DNA of 12,711 bases from Bacteroidota bacterium (GTDB taxonomy: Bacteria; Bacteroidota; Bacteroidia; Chitinophagales; UBA8649), in the NCBI GenBank assembly GCA_003447535.1, contig DLYY01000124.1, positions 1 through 12,711 on the forward strand, in the 5' to 3' direction. Below are positions 6,442 to 12,711 of the stretch, one piece after another; the first letter of the stretch is position 1; each line of letters opens with the position of its first letter. Made by a program: the position numbers and the translations under genes. The notes beneath the pieces were generated by a model that had not been told where the DNA came from, searched no databases, and saw only the letters and a program-made list of their open reading frames with translations.

Positions 6442-8559
6442 TCACCGAATAAGGCTCAACCGACCGTATTGCGCTTGACGAAATCCTGTATAGATGTTTT
6501 CCGAAACGATATAGATAAGGTAGGTTCCTGCAGGTTGGTCCACTCCTTGCCAACGACCATCCCAAAAATTGAGACCGTCAATAGACGCTACCTCCTCACC
6601 CCAGCGGTTATGGATTTTCTGGAAAACAACTTGGAGATTTGAGTGAGGAAAGACCTCATAGACATCGTTTAATCCATCGCCATTCGGGCTAAAGGCACCG
6701 GGAAGCACTACAAGAATTCGGTCAATAAATACGAATTCACAAGCTTGGAATAGACAACCCTCTTCATCGACTGCATCTAAGCAAAACGATCGGCTGTAGA
6801 GCGGACTGACCAATAATAAGTTGCTATCGGAACTAATAAAACCCTCGCCTATATCCCAATTCCATTGAGCAATGGGCTCGCTTGAGGCTACATTAGCTGT
6901 CACCCTCGCCGTGTCTCCGATTTGCAAGGGGTCTTCAGGAAATTGATCAAAGGAGATCAAAGCTTGATTTACCGTAATCAATACATCAAAAGAAGAATCA
7001 CAAGATCCCATGAGATCTTCATAAGAAATCGTTGTAGTAAAAAATGCAGAATTACTTGGCTGATAAATTGCCGTTGATTGTGTCGAAGCATTATCACTCC
7101 AAGACCAAATCAATGGATGACTTGACGTTGCACTAGCATCTAAAACGATTGAATCTCCAGGACAAAGCGTGTCCGGTAAGAAAGAACTATTTAACGTGAT
7201 CGGCTGAAAGGGAATATCCATTCGAGATAATATTCGCTCACCAAAAACCTTTCCTTGATCTCCTGCATTTGCACCCCCTGTCACATCATCACACGATGCA
7301 ACAAGATTCACTCCATTAACACCAGGACTGAGATCGACCACAAAGGACGCTGGAAGAATGGTCATATTGGTAAGGATAGCACCGCCACCGCCACCGCCGC
7401 CCGGTCCAGGGCAGCGAATAACGTCAAAAACATCGCCACCATCGCCACCGCGCGCATCAATAGTAAGTGTTCCTGATAAAGTTTCCGCATCTAAGAAGAT
7501 ACTACCTCCTGCTCCACCGCCACTTCCTGCATCGTCATTGGTCGTTTGAGTTACTGAAGCCCCGCGGGCTGTTATTTGTCCATTAAGTCCGTGAATCGTT
7601 GGGGCAGATAAAATTACAATTCCCCCACCATTACCTGCATTATTACCATCCCAAGTCCCATTACCGTTGCCCACATCAGCAGCACCACCTCCTCCTCCCA
7701 TAAACAGTCTATCTCCTTGGTTCGAAGGGATAGAATCACCGCCAAAACCGCCAAAACCGGCGCTACAAAAGAAGCCAGAAGTTAACCCCCCTTGGCCTCC
7801 TTGGCCGGCGTTACCACCACCACCACCGCCACAGTTATGGTCATTACCACCACCGCCACCACTGCCATTTCTTCCTCTTCCATTTTGAGCCCAAGCATCT
7901 CCACTTCCCTCTCCTTTTTCTCCCCCATTATCTAGCGATGTGCCATCAAATCCGGGAAAACCAGAAATACCAAAGCAATCAAAGTCGGGCTGCACTTCAC
8001 CACCCTGACAACCAGCTTCTGAAGCATTAATCGTAGCCGCAATAGAAATGCTATCCTGAGCTTGAAATGCGACAACACCTCCTGTAGTCCCGTTCCAAAA
8101 TTGTCCTGTAACTGCATTGCTAACATTGGCCGAGGTGTATTTTGGAAAAGTGACGACTTGGACGGATTGGCTGACGTCAAAGACTGCCTCAATATTATGT
8201 ACAAAACGCAAGCGTAACTCGCCTGGATTTGACGTGGTGAGTGCCTGGTTTATCGAATGAATTTCATAGTACCCCGCCGTGGCTAAATCATTGAGATGCC
8301 TCCCATGATTTTGATCATCGCTGATCTCTCTTGGCGCACCGTTCATTTGAATCAGTATAATTTCATTACCAGGAGTAGTAAAAGCGCCAATCGACGATGT
8401 CTGAATGATCACCTCATTCGTACAATAGTTAAATGATGTAACCTGAGCGTAATCATTAGGAATGGGTGGAACAACCTCCTGAGCGAGCAGGTTCGTCACC
8501 CACAAACAACATAAAAACTTAACTAAATGACGTGCCACAGCCACAAGTTGTTGATGCAT
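6442..8559 (-). CDS. Glycine-rich secreted surface protein with T9SS type B sorting domain
   Basis: From ATG 8559 the protein is 705 residues. It has a signal peptide (LVKFLCCLWVTNLLAQ, about 12-27), an N-terminal beta-rich region (about 30-198), a glycine-rich core (about 199-395) with several runs of five to seven Gly and repeated GGxGG units, two Ig/PKD-like regions (about 455-530 and 535-612, with WSWSDN and WNWDIG), and a C-terminal gliding-motility type domain (about 615-705: PGAFSPNGDGLNDVYEVFP, HNRWGEEV, GTYLIYI, ending LSLIR). The last domain is the type B T9SS sorting signal, so the product is exported by type IX secretion and probably attached to the surface. The specific role, perhaps adhesion, is not readable. 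The start overlaps the iscA-like gene by 41 bases; GTG 8538 (MARHLVKFLCC...) is a possible shorter start with an equally good signal peptide. No terminator is obvious before the arsR promoter. Confidence 0.85.
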   Translation of the reverse strand: MHQQLVAVARHLVKFLCCLWVTNLLAQEVVPPIPNDYAQVTSFNYCTNEVIIQTSSIGAFTTPGNEIILIQMNGAPREISDDQNHGRHLNDLATAGYYEIHSINQALTTSNPGELRLRFVHNIEAVFDVSQSVQVVTFPKYTSANVSNAVTGQFWNGTTGGVVAFQAQDSISIAATINASEAGCQGGEVQPDFDCFGISGFPGFDGTSLDNGGEKGEGSGDAWAQNGRGRNGSGGGGGNDHNCGGGGGGNAGQGGQGGLTSGFFCSAGFGGFGGDSIPSNQGDRLFMGGGGGAADVGNGNGTWDGNNAGNGGGIVILSAPTIHGLNGQITARGASVTQTTNDDAGSGGGAGGSIFLDAETLSGTLTIDARGGDGGDVFDVIRCPGPGGGGGGGAILTNMTILPASFVVDLSPGVNGVNLVASCDDVTGGANAGDQGKVFGERILSRMDIPFQPITLNSSFLPDTLCPGDSIVLDASATSSHPLIWSWSDNASTQSTAIYQPSNSAFFTTTISYEDLMGSCDSSFDVLITVNQALISFDQFPEDPLQIGDTARVTANVASSEPIAQWNWDIGEGFISSDSNLLLVSPLYSRSFCLDAVDEEGCLFQACEFVFIDRILVVLPGAFSPNGDGLNDVYEVFPHSNLQVVFQKIHNRWGEEVASIDGLNFWDGRWQGVDQPAGTYLIYIVSENIYTGFRQAQYGRLSLIR
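7380..7401. repeat. Short CCACCG tract encoding a poly-Gly run
   Basis: Tandem CCACCG/CCGCCG units code on the minus strand for a run of seven Gly at about residues 387-393 of the secreted protein. Every unit is a multiple of three, so slippage in whole units would change Gly number without a frameshift. Confidence 0.6.
7811..7866. repeat. Paired ACC-repeat tracts encoding poly-Gly runs
   Basis: Two similar tracts of ACC/GCC triplets, about 7811-7830 and 7845-7866, separated by a short unique piece. They encode the runs GGGGG and GGGGGG at about residues 234-249 of the secreted protein. Like the tract near 7390 this is in-frame low complexity and a possible site of length change. Confidence 0.6.
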
Positions 8560-8863
8560 TGGGATTGTTGTAGGTAAAGCCACGATTGGAAAGTCCCATT
8601 TCAAAGTCTATCACAACGCCTTGCAATGTTTGCCTATGATCTTTATGCATTACCACTTCAAGTTCCTCAAAGGCCCATATTTCGTCGTCTTCGTTCTTGG
8701 CTTCAAAATTGAGGATATACTCCATTCCAGCACAACCACCGCGTTTAACGCCAATGCGCAACGGAGCATTTTCATCCGATGCCAAACGCTTTAGTTCTTT
8801 AAGTGCAATCGGCGTGAAAGAGACCGGGCAAGCAGATGCCAATGTTTTAAGGTTTTTTTCCAT
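8519..8863 (-). CDS. IscA/HesB-type iron-sulfur cluster assembly protein
   Basis: An A-type carrier that accepts and hands on iron-sulfur clusters. The 114-residue product has the three invariant cysteines: C44 in KRGGCAGMEY, and C107 and C109 in the terminal CGCG, with the 63-residue spacing typical of IscA/ErpA/SufA. FTPIALKELKRL near the N-terminus and LSNRGFTYNNPNASTTCGCG at the end are family blocks. The ATG is at 8863-8861; the TTG two codons earlier is unlikely. It is divergent from the coiled-coil protein gene at 8905 and overlaps the secreted-protein gene. No other isc or suf gene is in the window, so whether it acts as IscA, SufA or ErpA cannot be decided. Confidence 0.9.
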   Translation of the reverse strand: MEKNLKTLASACPVSFTPIALKELKRLASDENAPLRIGVKRGGCAGMEYILNFEAKNEDDEIWAFEELEVVMHKDHRQTLQGVVIDFEMGLSNRGFTYNNPNASTTCGCGTSFS

Positions 8864-8904
8864 AAACAATTGAATAACAATTACCTTAACGGAAAGTTAC
8901 AAAA
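8864..8904. promoter_or_regulatory. Divergent promoter region between iscA-like and coiled-coil genes
   Basis: Only 41 bases separate two divergent start codons, so both promoters must overlap here or reach into the neighbouring genes. ACAATT occurs twice as a direct repeat, 11 bases apart (8866-8871 and 8877-8882), about one helical turn, and could be a protein-binding site. GGAAAG (8891-8896) lies 8 bases before ATG 8905 and is the nearest thing to a ribosome binding site. Confidence 0.35.
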
Positions 8905-9453
8905 ATGGATGATTTAACCCTGTTCCTTTTACTAGGCATCTTGCCTGCAATACTCATTAGTGGAGTAAGTTTAGCCATGGTGCATACGCTTACCAAAAAG
9001 CAAATTCGTCGAGAAGAAATTCAATTGAAACGAGAATTGGGAGAACTTGCTCGAAAAGATCTAATTCCTATTCGACTTCAGGCCTATGAACGAATGGCGC
9101 TTTTCATGCATCGAATGTCTGCTGCGGAACTCATCCGAAGAACACAAACACCAAAAATGACGGCAAGTACTTTGAAACAGGCTTTGATTACTACAATGCG
9201 CGCTGAATTTGAACATAACATTACCCAGCAGATTTATTTATCAAGAACTGCGTGGGAAACCATACATGCCTATCAGGAGAGCTTACGGCAAATTATTGAA
9301 AAGTGCTCGGCAGACTTAGACCCCAAAGCACCAGGCTTCGAATTAGGAAAAAGAATTTTAGAATTCTATATCGAAAATGATCAAAACGTAATCACCACAG
9401 AACAAGTAAATACAAGACTACAAGTGGAAGTTAAACACATGTTCGACGTATGA
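8905..9453 (+). CDS. Membrane-anchored coiled-coil protein, conserved in Bacteroidota
   Basis: A 182-residue protein of unknown function. Residues about 4-28 form one N-terminal membrane helix (LTLFLLLGILPAILISGV), followed by a charged, probably coiled-coil stretch (TKKQIRREEIQLKRELGEL, about 30-48) and an alpha-helical cytoplasmic body with LIPIRLQAYERMALFMHRM (53-71), RAEFEHNITQQIYLS and AWETI. The pattern 'PIRLQAYERM.LF..R' followed by 'R.EFEHN..QQIY.S...W' matches a conserved Bacteroidota family that I recall as DUF7935; the number should be checked. Its stop overlaps the start of the nucleotidase lipoprotein gene (ATGA, 9450-9453), so it is the first gene of a three-gene unit. No catalytic motif is visible. 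Confidence 0.75.
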   Translation: MDDLTLFLLLGILPAILISGVSLAMVHTLTKKQIRREEIQLKRELGELARKDLIPIRLQAYERMALFMHRMSAAELIRRTQTPKMTASTLKQALITTMRAEFEHNITQQIYLSRTAWETIHAYQESLRQIIEKCSADLDPKAPGFELGKRILEFYIENDQNVITTEQVNTRLQVEVKHMFDV

Positions 9454-10199
9454 TCTACAGGCAAAAAATACTACTCCTACTGGGTATTGTATTGCTCCTT
9501 AATGCCTGCCAAAAGTCGTTACAAGTTGTGCGATTTGAAGAAGAAAACATTGAAGTTCAGATCGACAACAGGACGGAAAACACGCTTGGCTTTCTAGATT
9601 CGCTTTTGCTTCCCTATCAAGAGTTTCTTTCGGATAGCATGACTCAACCCATTGCTCTTGTGCAAGAAGATTTACTGAAAGCTGACGCCAATGGAAAATT
9701 AGGTGTCCTAATGAGCAAGGCTATGATTAATCGAGCGGAAAACCTCCTGGACCAAAAGGTTGATTGTGCCTTTATGAATCGAGGAGGTATTCGTGTTCCG
9801 ATGCTAAAGGCAGGGCCTCTAGCCCTTGGTAGAGTCTATGAACTCATGCCCTTTGACAACTACCTTGTTGTGCTGGAGATTCCTGGAGATAGCTTGCAAA
9901 AAGTACTTAATATCATTGCGCTAAAAGGAGGATGGCCAGCCTATGGCATTTCCTACAAAATAAATGACCAAGGAGCAACGGATATAACCATTGACAACAT
10001 GCCTATCGAAGGCCAACGATTGTATCAAGTGGCTCTATCTGACTACATAGCCAATGGTGGAGACAAAATGACGATTTTAAAGCAATTCGAGCAAAAAAAT
10101 ACAGGTTTAGGCTTACGCGATGCCTTTATAGAATATTTCATAATGATCAACCAATCGGGCCAAGCCATTATGCCAGACCCACATATTGTCGTACGATGA
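9450..10199 (+). CDS. Lipoprotein with 5'-nucleotidase C-terminal (substrate-binding) domain
   Basis: 249 residues. The N-terminus has a lipoprotein signal (ILLLLGIVLLLNAC) with lipid-modified C20, so the mature protein is membrane-anchored outside the cytoplasm. The rest is the domain that in UshA-type 5'-nucleotidases binds the nucleoside: NRGGIR (110-115), YELMPFDNYLVV (130-141, F135 in the usual base-stacking motif PFxN), GISYKI (166-171) and DYIANGGDK (198-206). It has no metallophosphatase domain; that half is encoded by the next gene, which overlaps by ATGA (10196-10199). Normal enzymes carry both domains in one chain with the metal domain first, so here they are split and the gene order is reversed. 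It presumably pairs with the next product to hydrolyse nucleotides or related phosphoesters in the periplasm. The AANGGD-type loop ends in DKMTIL rather than the usual GDGY/F, so substrate preference may differ. Confidence 0.88.
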   Translation: MIYRQKILLLLGIVLLLNACQKSLQVVRFEEENIEVQIDNRTENTLGFLDSLLLPYQEFLSDSMTQPIALVQEDLLKADANGKLGVLMSKAMINRAENLLDQKVDCAFMNRGGIRVPMLKAGPLALGRVYELMPFDNYLVVLEIPGDSLQKVLNIIALKGGWPAYGISYKINDQGATDITIDNMPIEGQRLYQVALSDYIANGGDKMTILKQFEQKNTGLGLRDAFIEYFIMINQSGQAIMPDPHIVVR

Positions 10200-11104
10200 A
10201 AAGAAGAGTATTCCTTAGAGAATTAACCCTAGCGGGCGGCGGTCTTTTATTGGCTCCAAACATTGCCTTAGCACAAGGAAAAGACGTTCAAAAACTGACT
10301 ATTCTTCATACGAATGATACCCATAGTCGAATTGATCCCTTCCCAAGCGATAGTAAATTCCCAGGTCTTGGAGGCGTATCAGCGCGGGCTAAAATCGTGT
10401 CAAGGATTAGAAAACAGGAAGAGCATGTATTGCTTTTAGATGCCGGTGATATTTGGCAAGGAACCCCTTATTTTAACTTTTACCACGGAGAATTGGAATT
10501 TAAAGCGATGTCTTCCATGCAGTATGATGCAGCTACTTTGGGAAACCATGATTTCGATATCGGCATTGATGGGCTTGTTAAACAGCTACCCCATGCAAGC
10601 TTCCCTTTTTTAAATACAAACTATCACTTTGGCGACACCCCCCTTCATGATAAGATCAAAGAGTATAAAATCTTTCAATTGGGAGATCTACGAATCGGAG
10701 TCACAGGAGTAGGCGTTGAACTTGAAGGACTCGTTTTACCAGAACTCTATGGAAAAATTAACTACCAAAATCCAATGGAGTGCTCCGAAAAAACAGCAGC
10801 GCATCTTAAAAACGAAGAAAATTGTCACTTCGTAATCTGTTTATCCCACCTTGGATTTGATTATTCCTCAAAAAAAGTATCCGATGTAGTCCTCGGAAAA
10901 AATTCAAAACACATCGATATGATCATCGGAGGGCATACCCACACCTTCTTAGAAGCCCCAGTTGTAGTGGAAAATTTAGAGGGCAATCCCGTGATTATCA
11001 ATCAAGTAGGCTGGGGAGGTATACAATTAGGAAGAGTGGACCTGATATTCGATCGGTTAAAAGGCAAAATGCACTCGGCTTTTAATAGAGAAATTTTTTC
11101 TTAA
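10196..11104 (+). CDS. Tat-exported metallophosphatase, 5'-nucleotidase N-terminal domain
   Basis: 302 residues with a twin-arginine signal peptide (KRRVFLREL, hydrophobic stretch LAGGGLLLAPNIALA, cleavage near residue 26), suggesting export already folded and perhaps metal-loaded. All five metallophosphatase blocks are present: LHTNDTHSRIDPF with D41 and H43, DAGDIWQGTPYF with D85, LGNHDFD with N117, H118 and D121, LSHLGFD with H218, and GGHTHT with H247 and H249. These match the two-metal site and the His/Asp dyad of UshA/CpdB/SoxB-type enzymes. The substrate-binding domain is missing from this chain and is supplied by the preceding gene (ATGA overlap). Length and motifs fit a complete N-terminal domain, so this is a separate protein and not a truncation. 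Likely substrates are nucleoside monophosphates or UDP-sugars, inferred from the family. Confidence 0.92.
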   Translation: MKRRVFLRELTLAGGGLLLAPNIALAQGKDVQKLTILHTNDTHSRIDPFPSDSKFPGLGGVSARAKIVSRIRKQEEHVLLLDAGDIWQGTPYFNFYHGELEFKAMSSMQYDAATLGNHDFDIGIDGLVKQLPHASFPFLNTNYHFGDTPLHDKIKEYKIFQLGDLRIGVTGVGVELEGLVLPELYGKINYQNPMECSEKTAAHLKNEENCHFVICLSHLGFDYSSKKVSDVVLGKNSKHIDMIIGGHTHTFLEAPVVVENLEGNPVIINQVGWGGIQLGRVDLIFDRLKGKMHSAFNREIFS

Positions 11105-11200
11105 AAACAAATGCATTTCATTTTTTTCTTTGATTTCTTTTCCCCATTTTCGAATGCGCAACGGTAAAAAGAAATTCTGTAACTCTAATTAAAAAAACTT
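11105..11200 (+). promoter_or_regulatory. Upstream region of dnaA
   Basis: 96 bases between the metallophosphatase stop and dnaA. It has a 10-base palindrome AAATGCATTT (11109-11118) followed two bases later by a run of seven T (11121-11127), then a long pyrimidine-rich stretch to about 11149, and an A-rich leader directly before ATG. The T-rich strand may end the upstream transcript. TTTG near 11130 could be a -33 element but no clear TANNTTTG follows. No match to TTATNCACA on either strand was found here, so there is no visible DnaA autoregulation site. Confidence 0.35.
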
Positions 11201-12634
11201 ATGTCAAGGACTCCTGAATCAGTTTGGTCCAGTGTACTAAACATCATTCGCGATAACATCAGCGAACAGAGTTTTAAGACATGGTTTGAGCCGATTCTTC
11301 CGGTAGAATTAAAGAATAACGTTCTTACCATTCAAGTTCCCAGTCAATTCTTCTATGAGTGGCTTGAAGAGCACTATGTCTCTCTCCTTCGAAAAACCTT
11401 GCAAAGAGAACTAGGCGCAGATGCTCGATTAGAGTATAGGATTGTTGTTGAAAATAGTGATGTAAATAAAGGCCCTTACACTGTTGAGTATCCTAACTAC
11501 AACACAGGGAACACAAAAAACCAAGAGTCTACGGTACCTCTAGTTGTTGGAACACAAATCAAGAATCCTTTTATCATTCCAGGACTCAAAAAGGTCAATA
11601 TTGATTCGCAACTCAAATCGTCTTTCAATTTTGACAACTTTATTGAAGGAGATTGTAATAGACTTGCTCGTTCAGCAGGATACGCGGTCGCTCAGAAGCC
11701 TGCAGGTACCGCATTCAACCCATTAGTCCTATTCGGAGGCGTAGGTCTAGGAAAAACCCACCTAGCCCAAGCCATTGGAAACGAAATCAAACGTCACTAT
11801 GGCAACAAGACTGTTCTCTATGTCACCAGTGACAAGTTCACCAACCAATTTATCGATGCGTTAAAAAACAATGCTATAAATGACTTTGTGCATTTCTATC
11901 AACTCATTGATGTCTTAATCATGGATGACATCCAGTTTTTTGCCAATAAGCTTAAGACTCAAGATATCTTCTTCCACATCTTCAATCACCTCCACCAAAA
12001 TGGAAAGCAATTGATCATGACCTCTGATCGTCCTCCAAGAGATCTTGAAGGAATGGAGGAGCGTCTTTTAAGTCGATTCCGTTGGGGTCTTTCAGCAGAT
12101 TTACAGCAGCCTGATTTCGAAACGCGTATTGCAATTCTTGAGAAGAAAATGTATTCCGATGGAATCGAGTTAAGTAGAGATGTTATTGAATTTGTAGCTT
12201 ATAACATTAATTCTAATGTGCGAGAGCTTGAAGGAGCATTAATCAGCTTATTAGCCCAGTCTTCTCTCAACAATAAAGAAGTCGACTTAGATCTTGCGAA
12301 AAAGATTATTAAAAACTTTGTCAAGAGCGTTTCTCGAGAAGTATCTATCGACTACATACAAAAGACAGTCTGCGAATTCTTCGAAGTTCCTCAAGATCAA
12401 CTCAAAGAAAAAACACGCAAGCGTGCCATCGTTCAAGCACGTCAATTATCGATGTTCCTCGCCAAGAGTTACACCAAAAACTCCCTTAAGGTTATTGGAA
12501 AGCACTTTGGTGGCCGAGATCACAGTACAGTGATTCATTCCTGCCAAGCGGTTCAAAACCTGATCGATACCGACCTAGACTTTAAAGAGCAGGTCGATGA
12601 AATCGAGAAGAAAATTCAAATGAGTATTGGGTAG
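11201..12634 (+). CDS. dnaA: Chromosomal replication initiator DnaA
   Basis: A full-length 477-residue AAA+ initiator that binds DnaA boxes and melts the origin. Domain I (about 1-75) has SEQSFKTWFEPILPV and FYEWLEEHY. A variable linker (about 80-130) follows. Domain III holds Walker A GGVGLGKT (179-186), Walker B DVLIMDDIQFF (237-247), sensor I LIMTSDRPPRDL (271-282), the box VII arginine-finger segment ERLLSRFRWG (287-296) and sensor II NVRELEGAL (339-347). Domain IV ends in the DNA-binding signature GGRDHSTVIHSC (437-448). All key residues are intact. It is followed after 54 bases by a tRNA gene. dnaN, recF and rpmH are not adjacent in the visible part, in line with Bacteroidota, where dnaA is often away from the classical cluster. 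Confidence 0.98.
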   Translation: MSRTPESVWSSVLNIIRDNISEQSFKTWFEPILPVELKNNVLTIQVPSQFFYEWLEEHYVSLLRKTLQRELGADARLEYRIVVENSDVNKGPYTVEYPNYNTGNTKNQESTVPLVVGTQIKNPFIIPGLKKVNIDSQLKSSFNFDNFIEGDCNRLARSAGYAVAQKPAGTAFNPLVLFGGVGLGKTHLAQAIGNEIKRHYGNKTVLYVTSDKFTNQFIDALKNNAINDFVHFYQLIDVLIMDDIQFFANKLKTQDIFFHIFNHLHQNGKQLIMTSDRPPRDLEGMEERLLSRFRWGLSADLQQPDFETRIAILEKKMYSDGIELSRDVIEFVAYNINSNVRELEGALISLLAQSSLNNKEVDLDLAKKIIKNFVKSVSREVSIDYIQKTVCEFFEVPQDQLKEKTRKRAIVQARQLSMFLAKSYTKNSLKVIGKHFGGRDHSTVIHSCQAVQNLIDTDLDFKEQVDEIEKKIQMSIG

Positions 12635-12688
12635 ATAGTGGATATTACGCCGATGGTGTATATTCACATTTCCCTAGGATATCCTACA
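12635..12688. promoter_or_regulatory. Spacer between dnaA and the tRNA gene
   Basis: 54 bases that must hold the tRNA promoter if the tRNA is not read through from dnaA. It includes ATATTCACA (12660-12668), one mismatch from the DnaA box TTATNCACA, and the perfect 12-base palindrome TAGGATATCCTA (12675-12686), two bases before the tRNA 5' end. Neither has further support. Confidence 0.35.
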
Positions 12689-12711
12689 GGAGAGGTGGCA
12701 GAGTGGTAATG
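12689..12711 (+). tRNA. Partial class II tRNA, probably tRNA-Ser, cut by the window end
   Basis: The last 23 bases read GGAGAGG (acceptor 5' strand), T8, G9, GCA (D-stem 5' strand), GAGTGGTAA (D-loop with the invariant GG) and TG, the start of the D-stem 3' strand TGC. A three-pair D-stem with this loop and the GGAGAGG acceptor are typical of bacterial tRNA-Ser. The anticodon lies beyond the window, so the isotype is inferred and tRNA-Leu is not formally excluded. Confidence 0.65.

Noticed and set aside
7370..7870. CRISPR-like or satellite repeat array
   Set aside because: The repeats are codon-phased GGN runs inside a continuous protein frame, with irregular spacing and no spacers.
7667..7888. 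Plus-strand frame giving a proline-rich peptide (also 7358-7549)
   Set aside because: It is the complement of the poly-Gly coding tracts of the secreted protein; GGN codons read as CCN on the other strand. No start signal or known domain.
11105..11200. Origin of replication before dnaA
   Set aside because: AT-rich but no TTATNCACA-type box on either strand and no repeated 9-mer or 13-mer elements.

Overview
The window reads as chromosomal DNA of a member of the Bacteroidota, most likely Flavobacteriales-like. The grounds are a type IX secretion (CHU_C/gliding-motility type) sorting domain, a FecA-type TonB-dependent receptor with a Bacteroidota-style C-terminus, starts that lack clear Shine-Dalgarno sequences, and a 5'-nucleotidase split over two genes. 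The DNA is moderately AT-rich and densely coded. No insertion sequence, phage gene, CRISPR array or rRNA was seen.

Layout. (1) 1-3174, plus strand: the C-terminal part of a vitamin K-dependent gamma-carboxylase-like (HTTM) membrane protein, joined by a TAATG stop/start overlap to a FecA-like TonB-dependent receptor. (2) 3200-6378, minus strand: a tight sulfur-handling operon, in transcription order ArsR-type Cys-rich repressor, TauE/SafE permease, metallo-beta-lactamase (persulfide dioxygenase-type)-rhodanese-rhodanese protein, a severely shortened YeeE/YedE protein, and a stand-alone Smr-domain protein. (3) 6442-8863, minus strand: an IscA/HesB-type iron-sulfur carrier followed, with a 41-bp overlap, by a large glycine-rich secreted protein with a T9SS type B sorting domain. 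(4) 8905-11104, plus strand: three genes joined by two ATGA overlaps, namely a small membrane-anchored coiled-coil protein, a lipoprotein with the 5'-nucleotidase C-terminal domain, and a Tat-signal metallophosphatase with the 5'-nucleotidase N-terminal domain. (5) 11201-12634: a full-length dnaA, followed by the first 23 bases of a class II tRNA gene (probably tRNA-Ser) cut by the window end. No oriC-like cluster of DnaA boxes is visible around dnaA.

How the genes fit together. The ArsR-to-YeeE set looks like a regulated unit for reactive sulfur: the repressor would sense persulfide or sulfide through its cysteines, the permease would move a sulfur oxyanion, and the fusion enzyme would oxidise persulfide and pass sulfur on. 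The carboxylase-like gene and the receptor are translationally coupled and probably belong to an iron-uptake locus that continues upstream of the window. The two 5'-nucleotidase halves together make up one complete enzyme, exported as separate chains.

The points most worth a second look are the gamma-carboxylase-like/TonB-receptor pair, the one-helix YeeE remnant that ends on the start codon of the Smr gene, the non-standard cysteine layout of the ArsR regulator, and the two-gene, order-swapped 5'-nucleotidase. None of these proves a new system. Family assignments are from motif reading and memory, without database searches.
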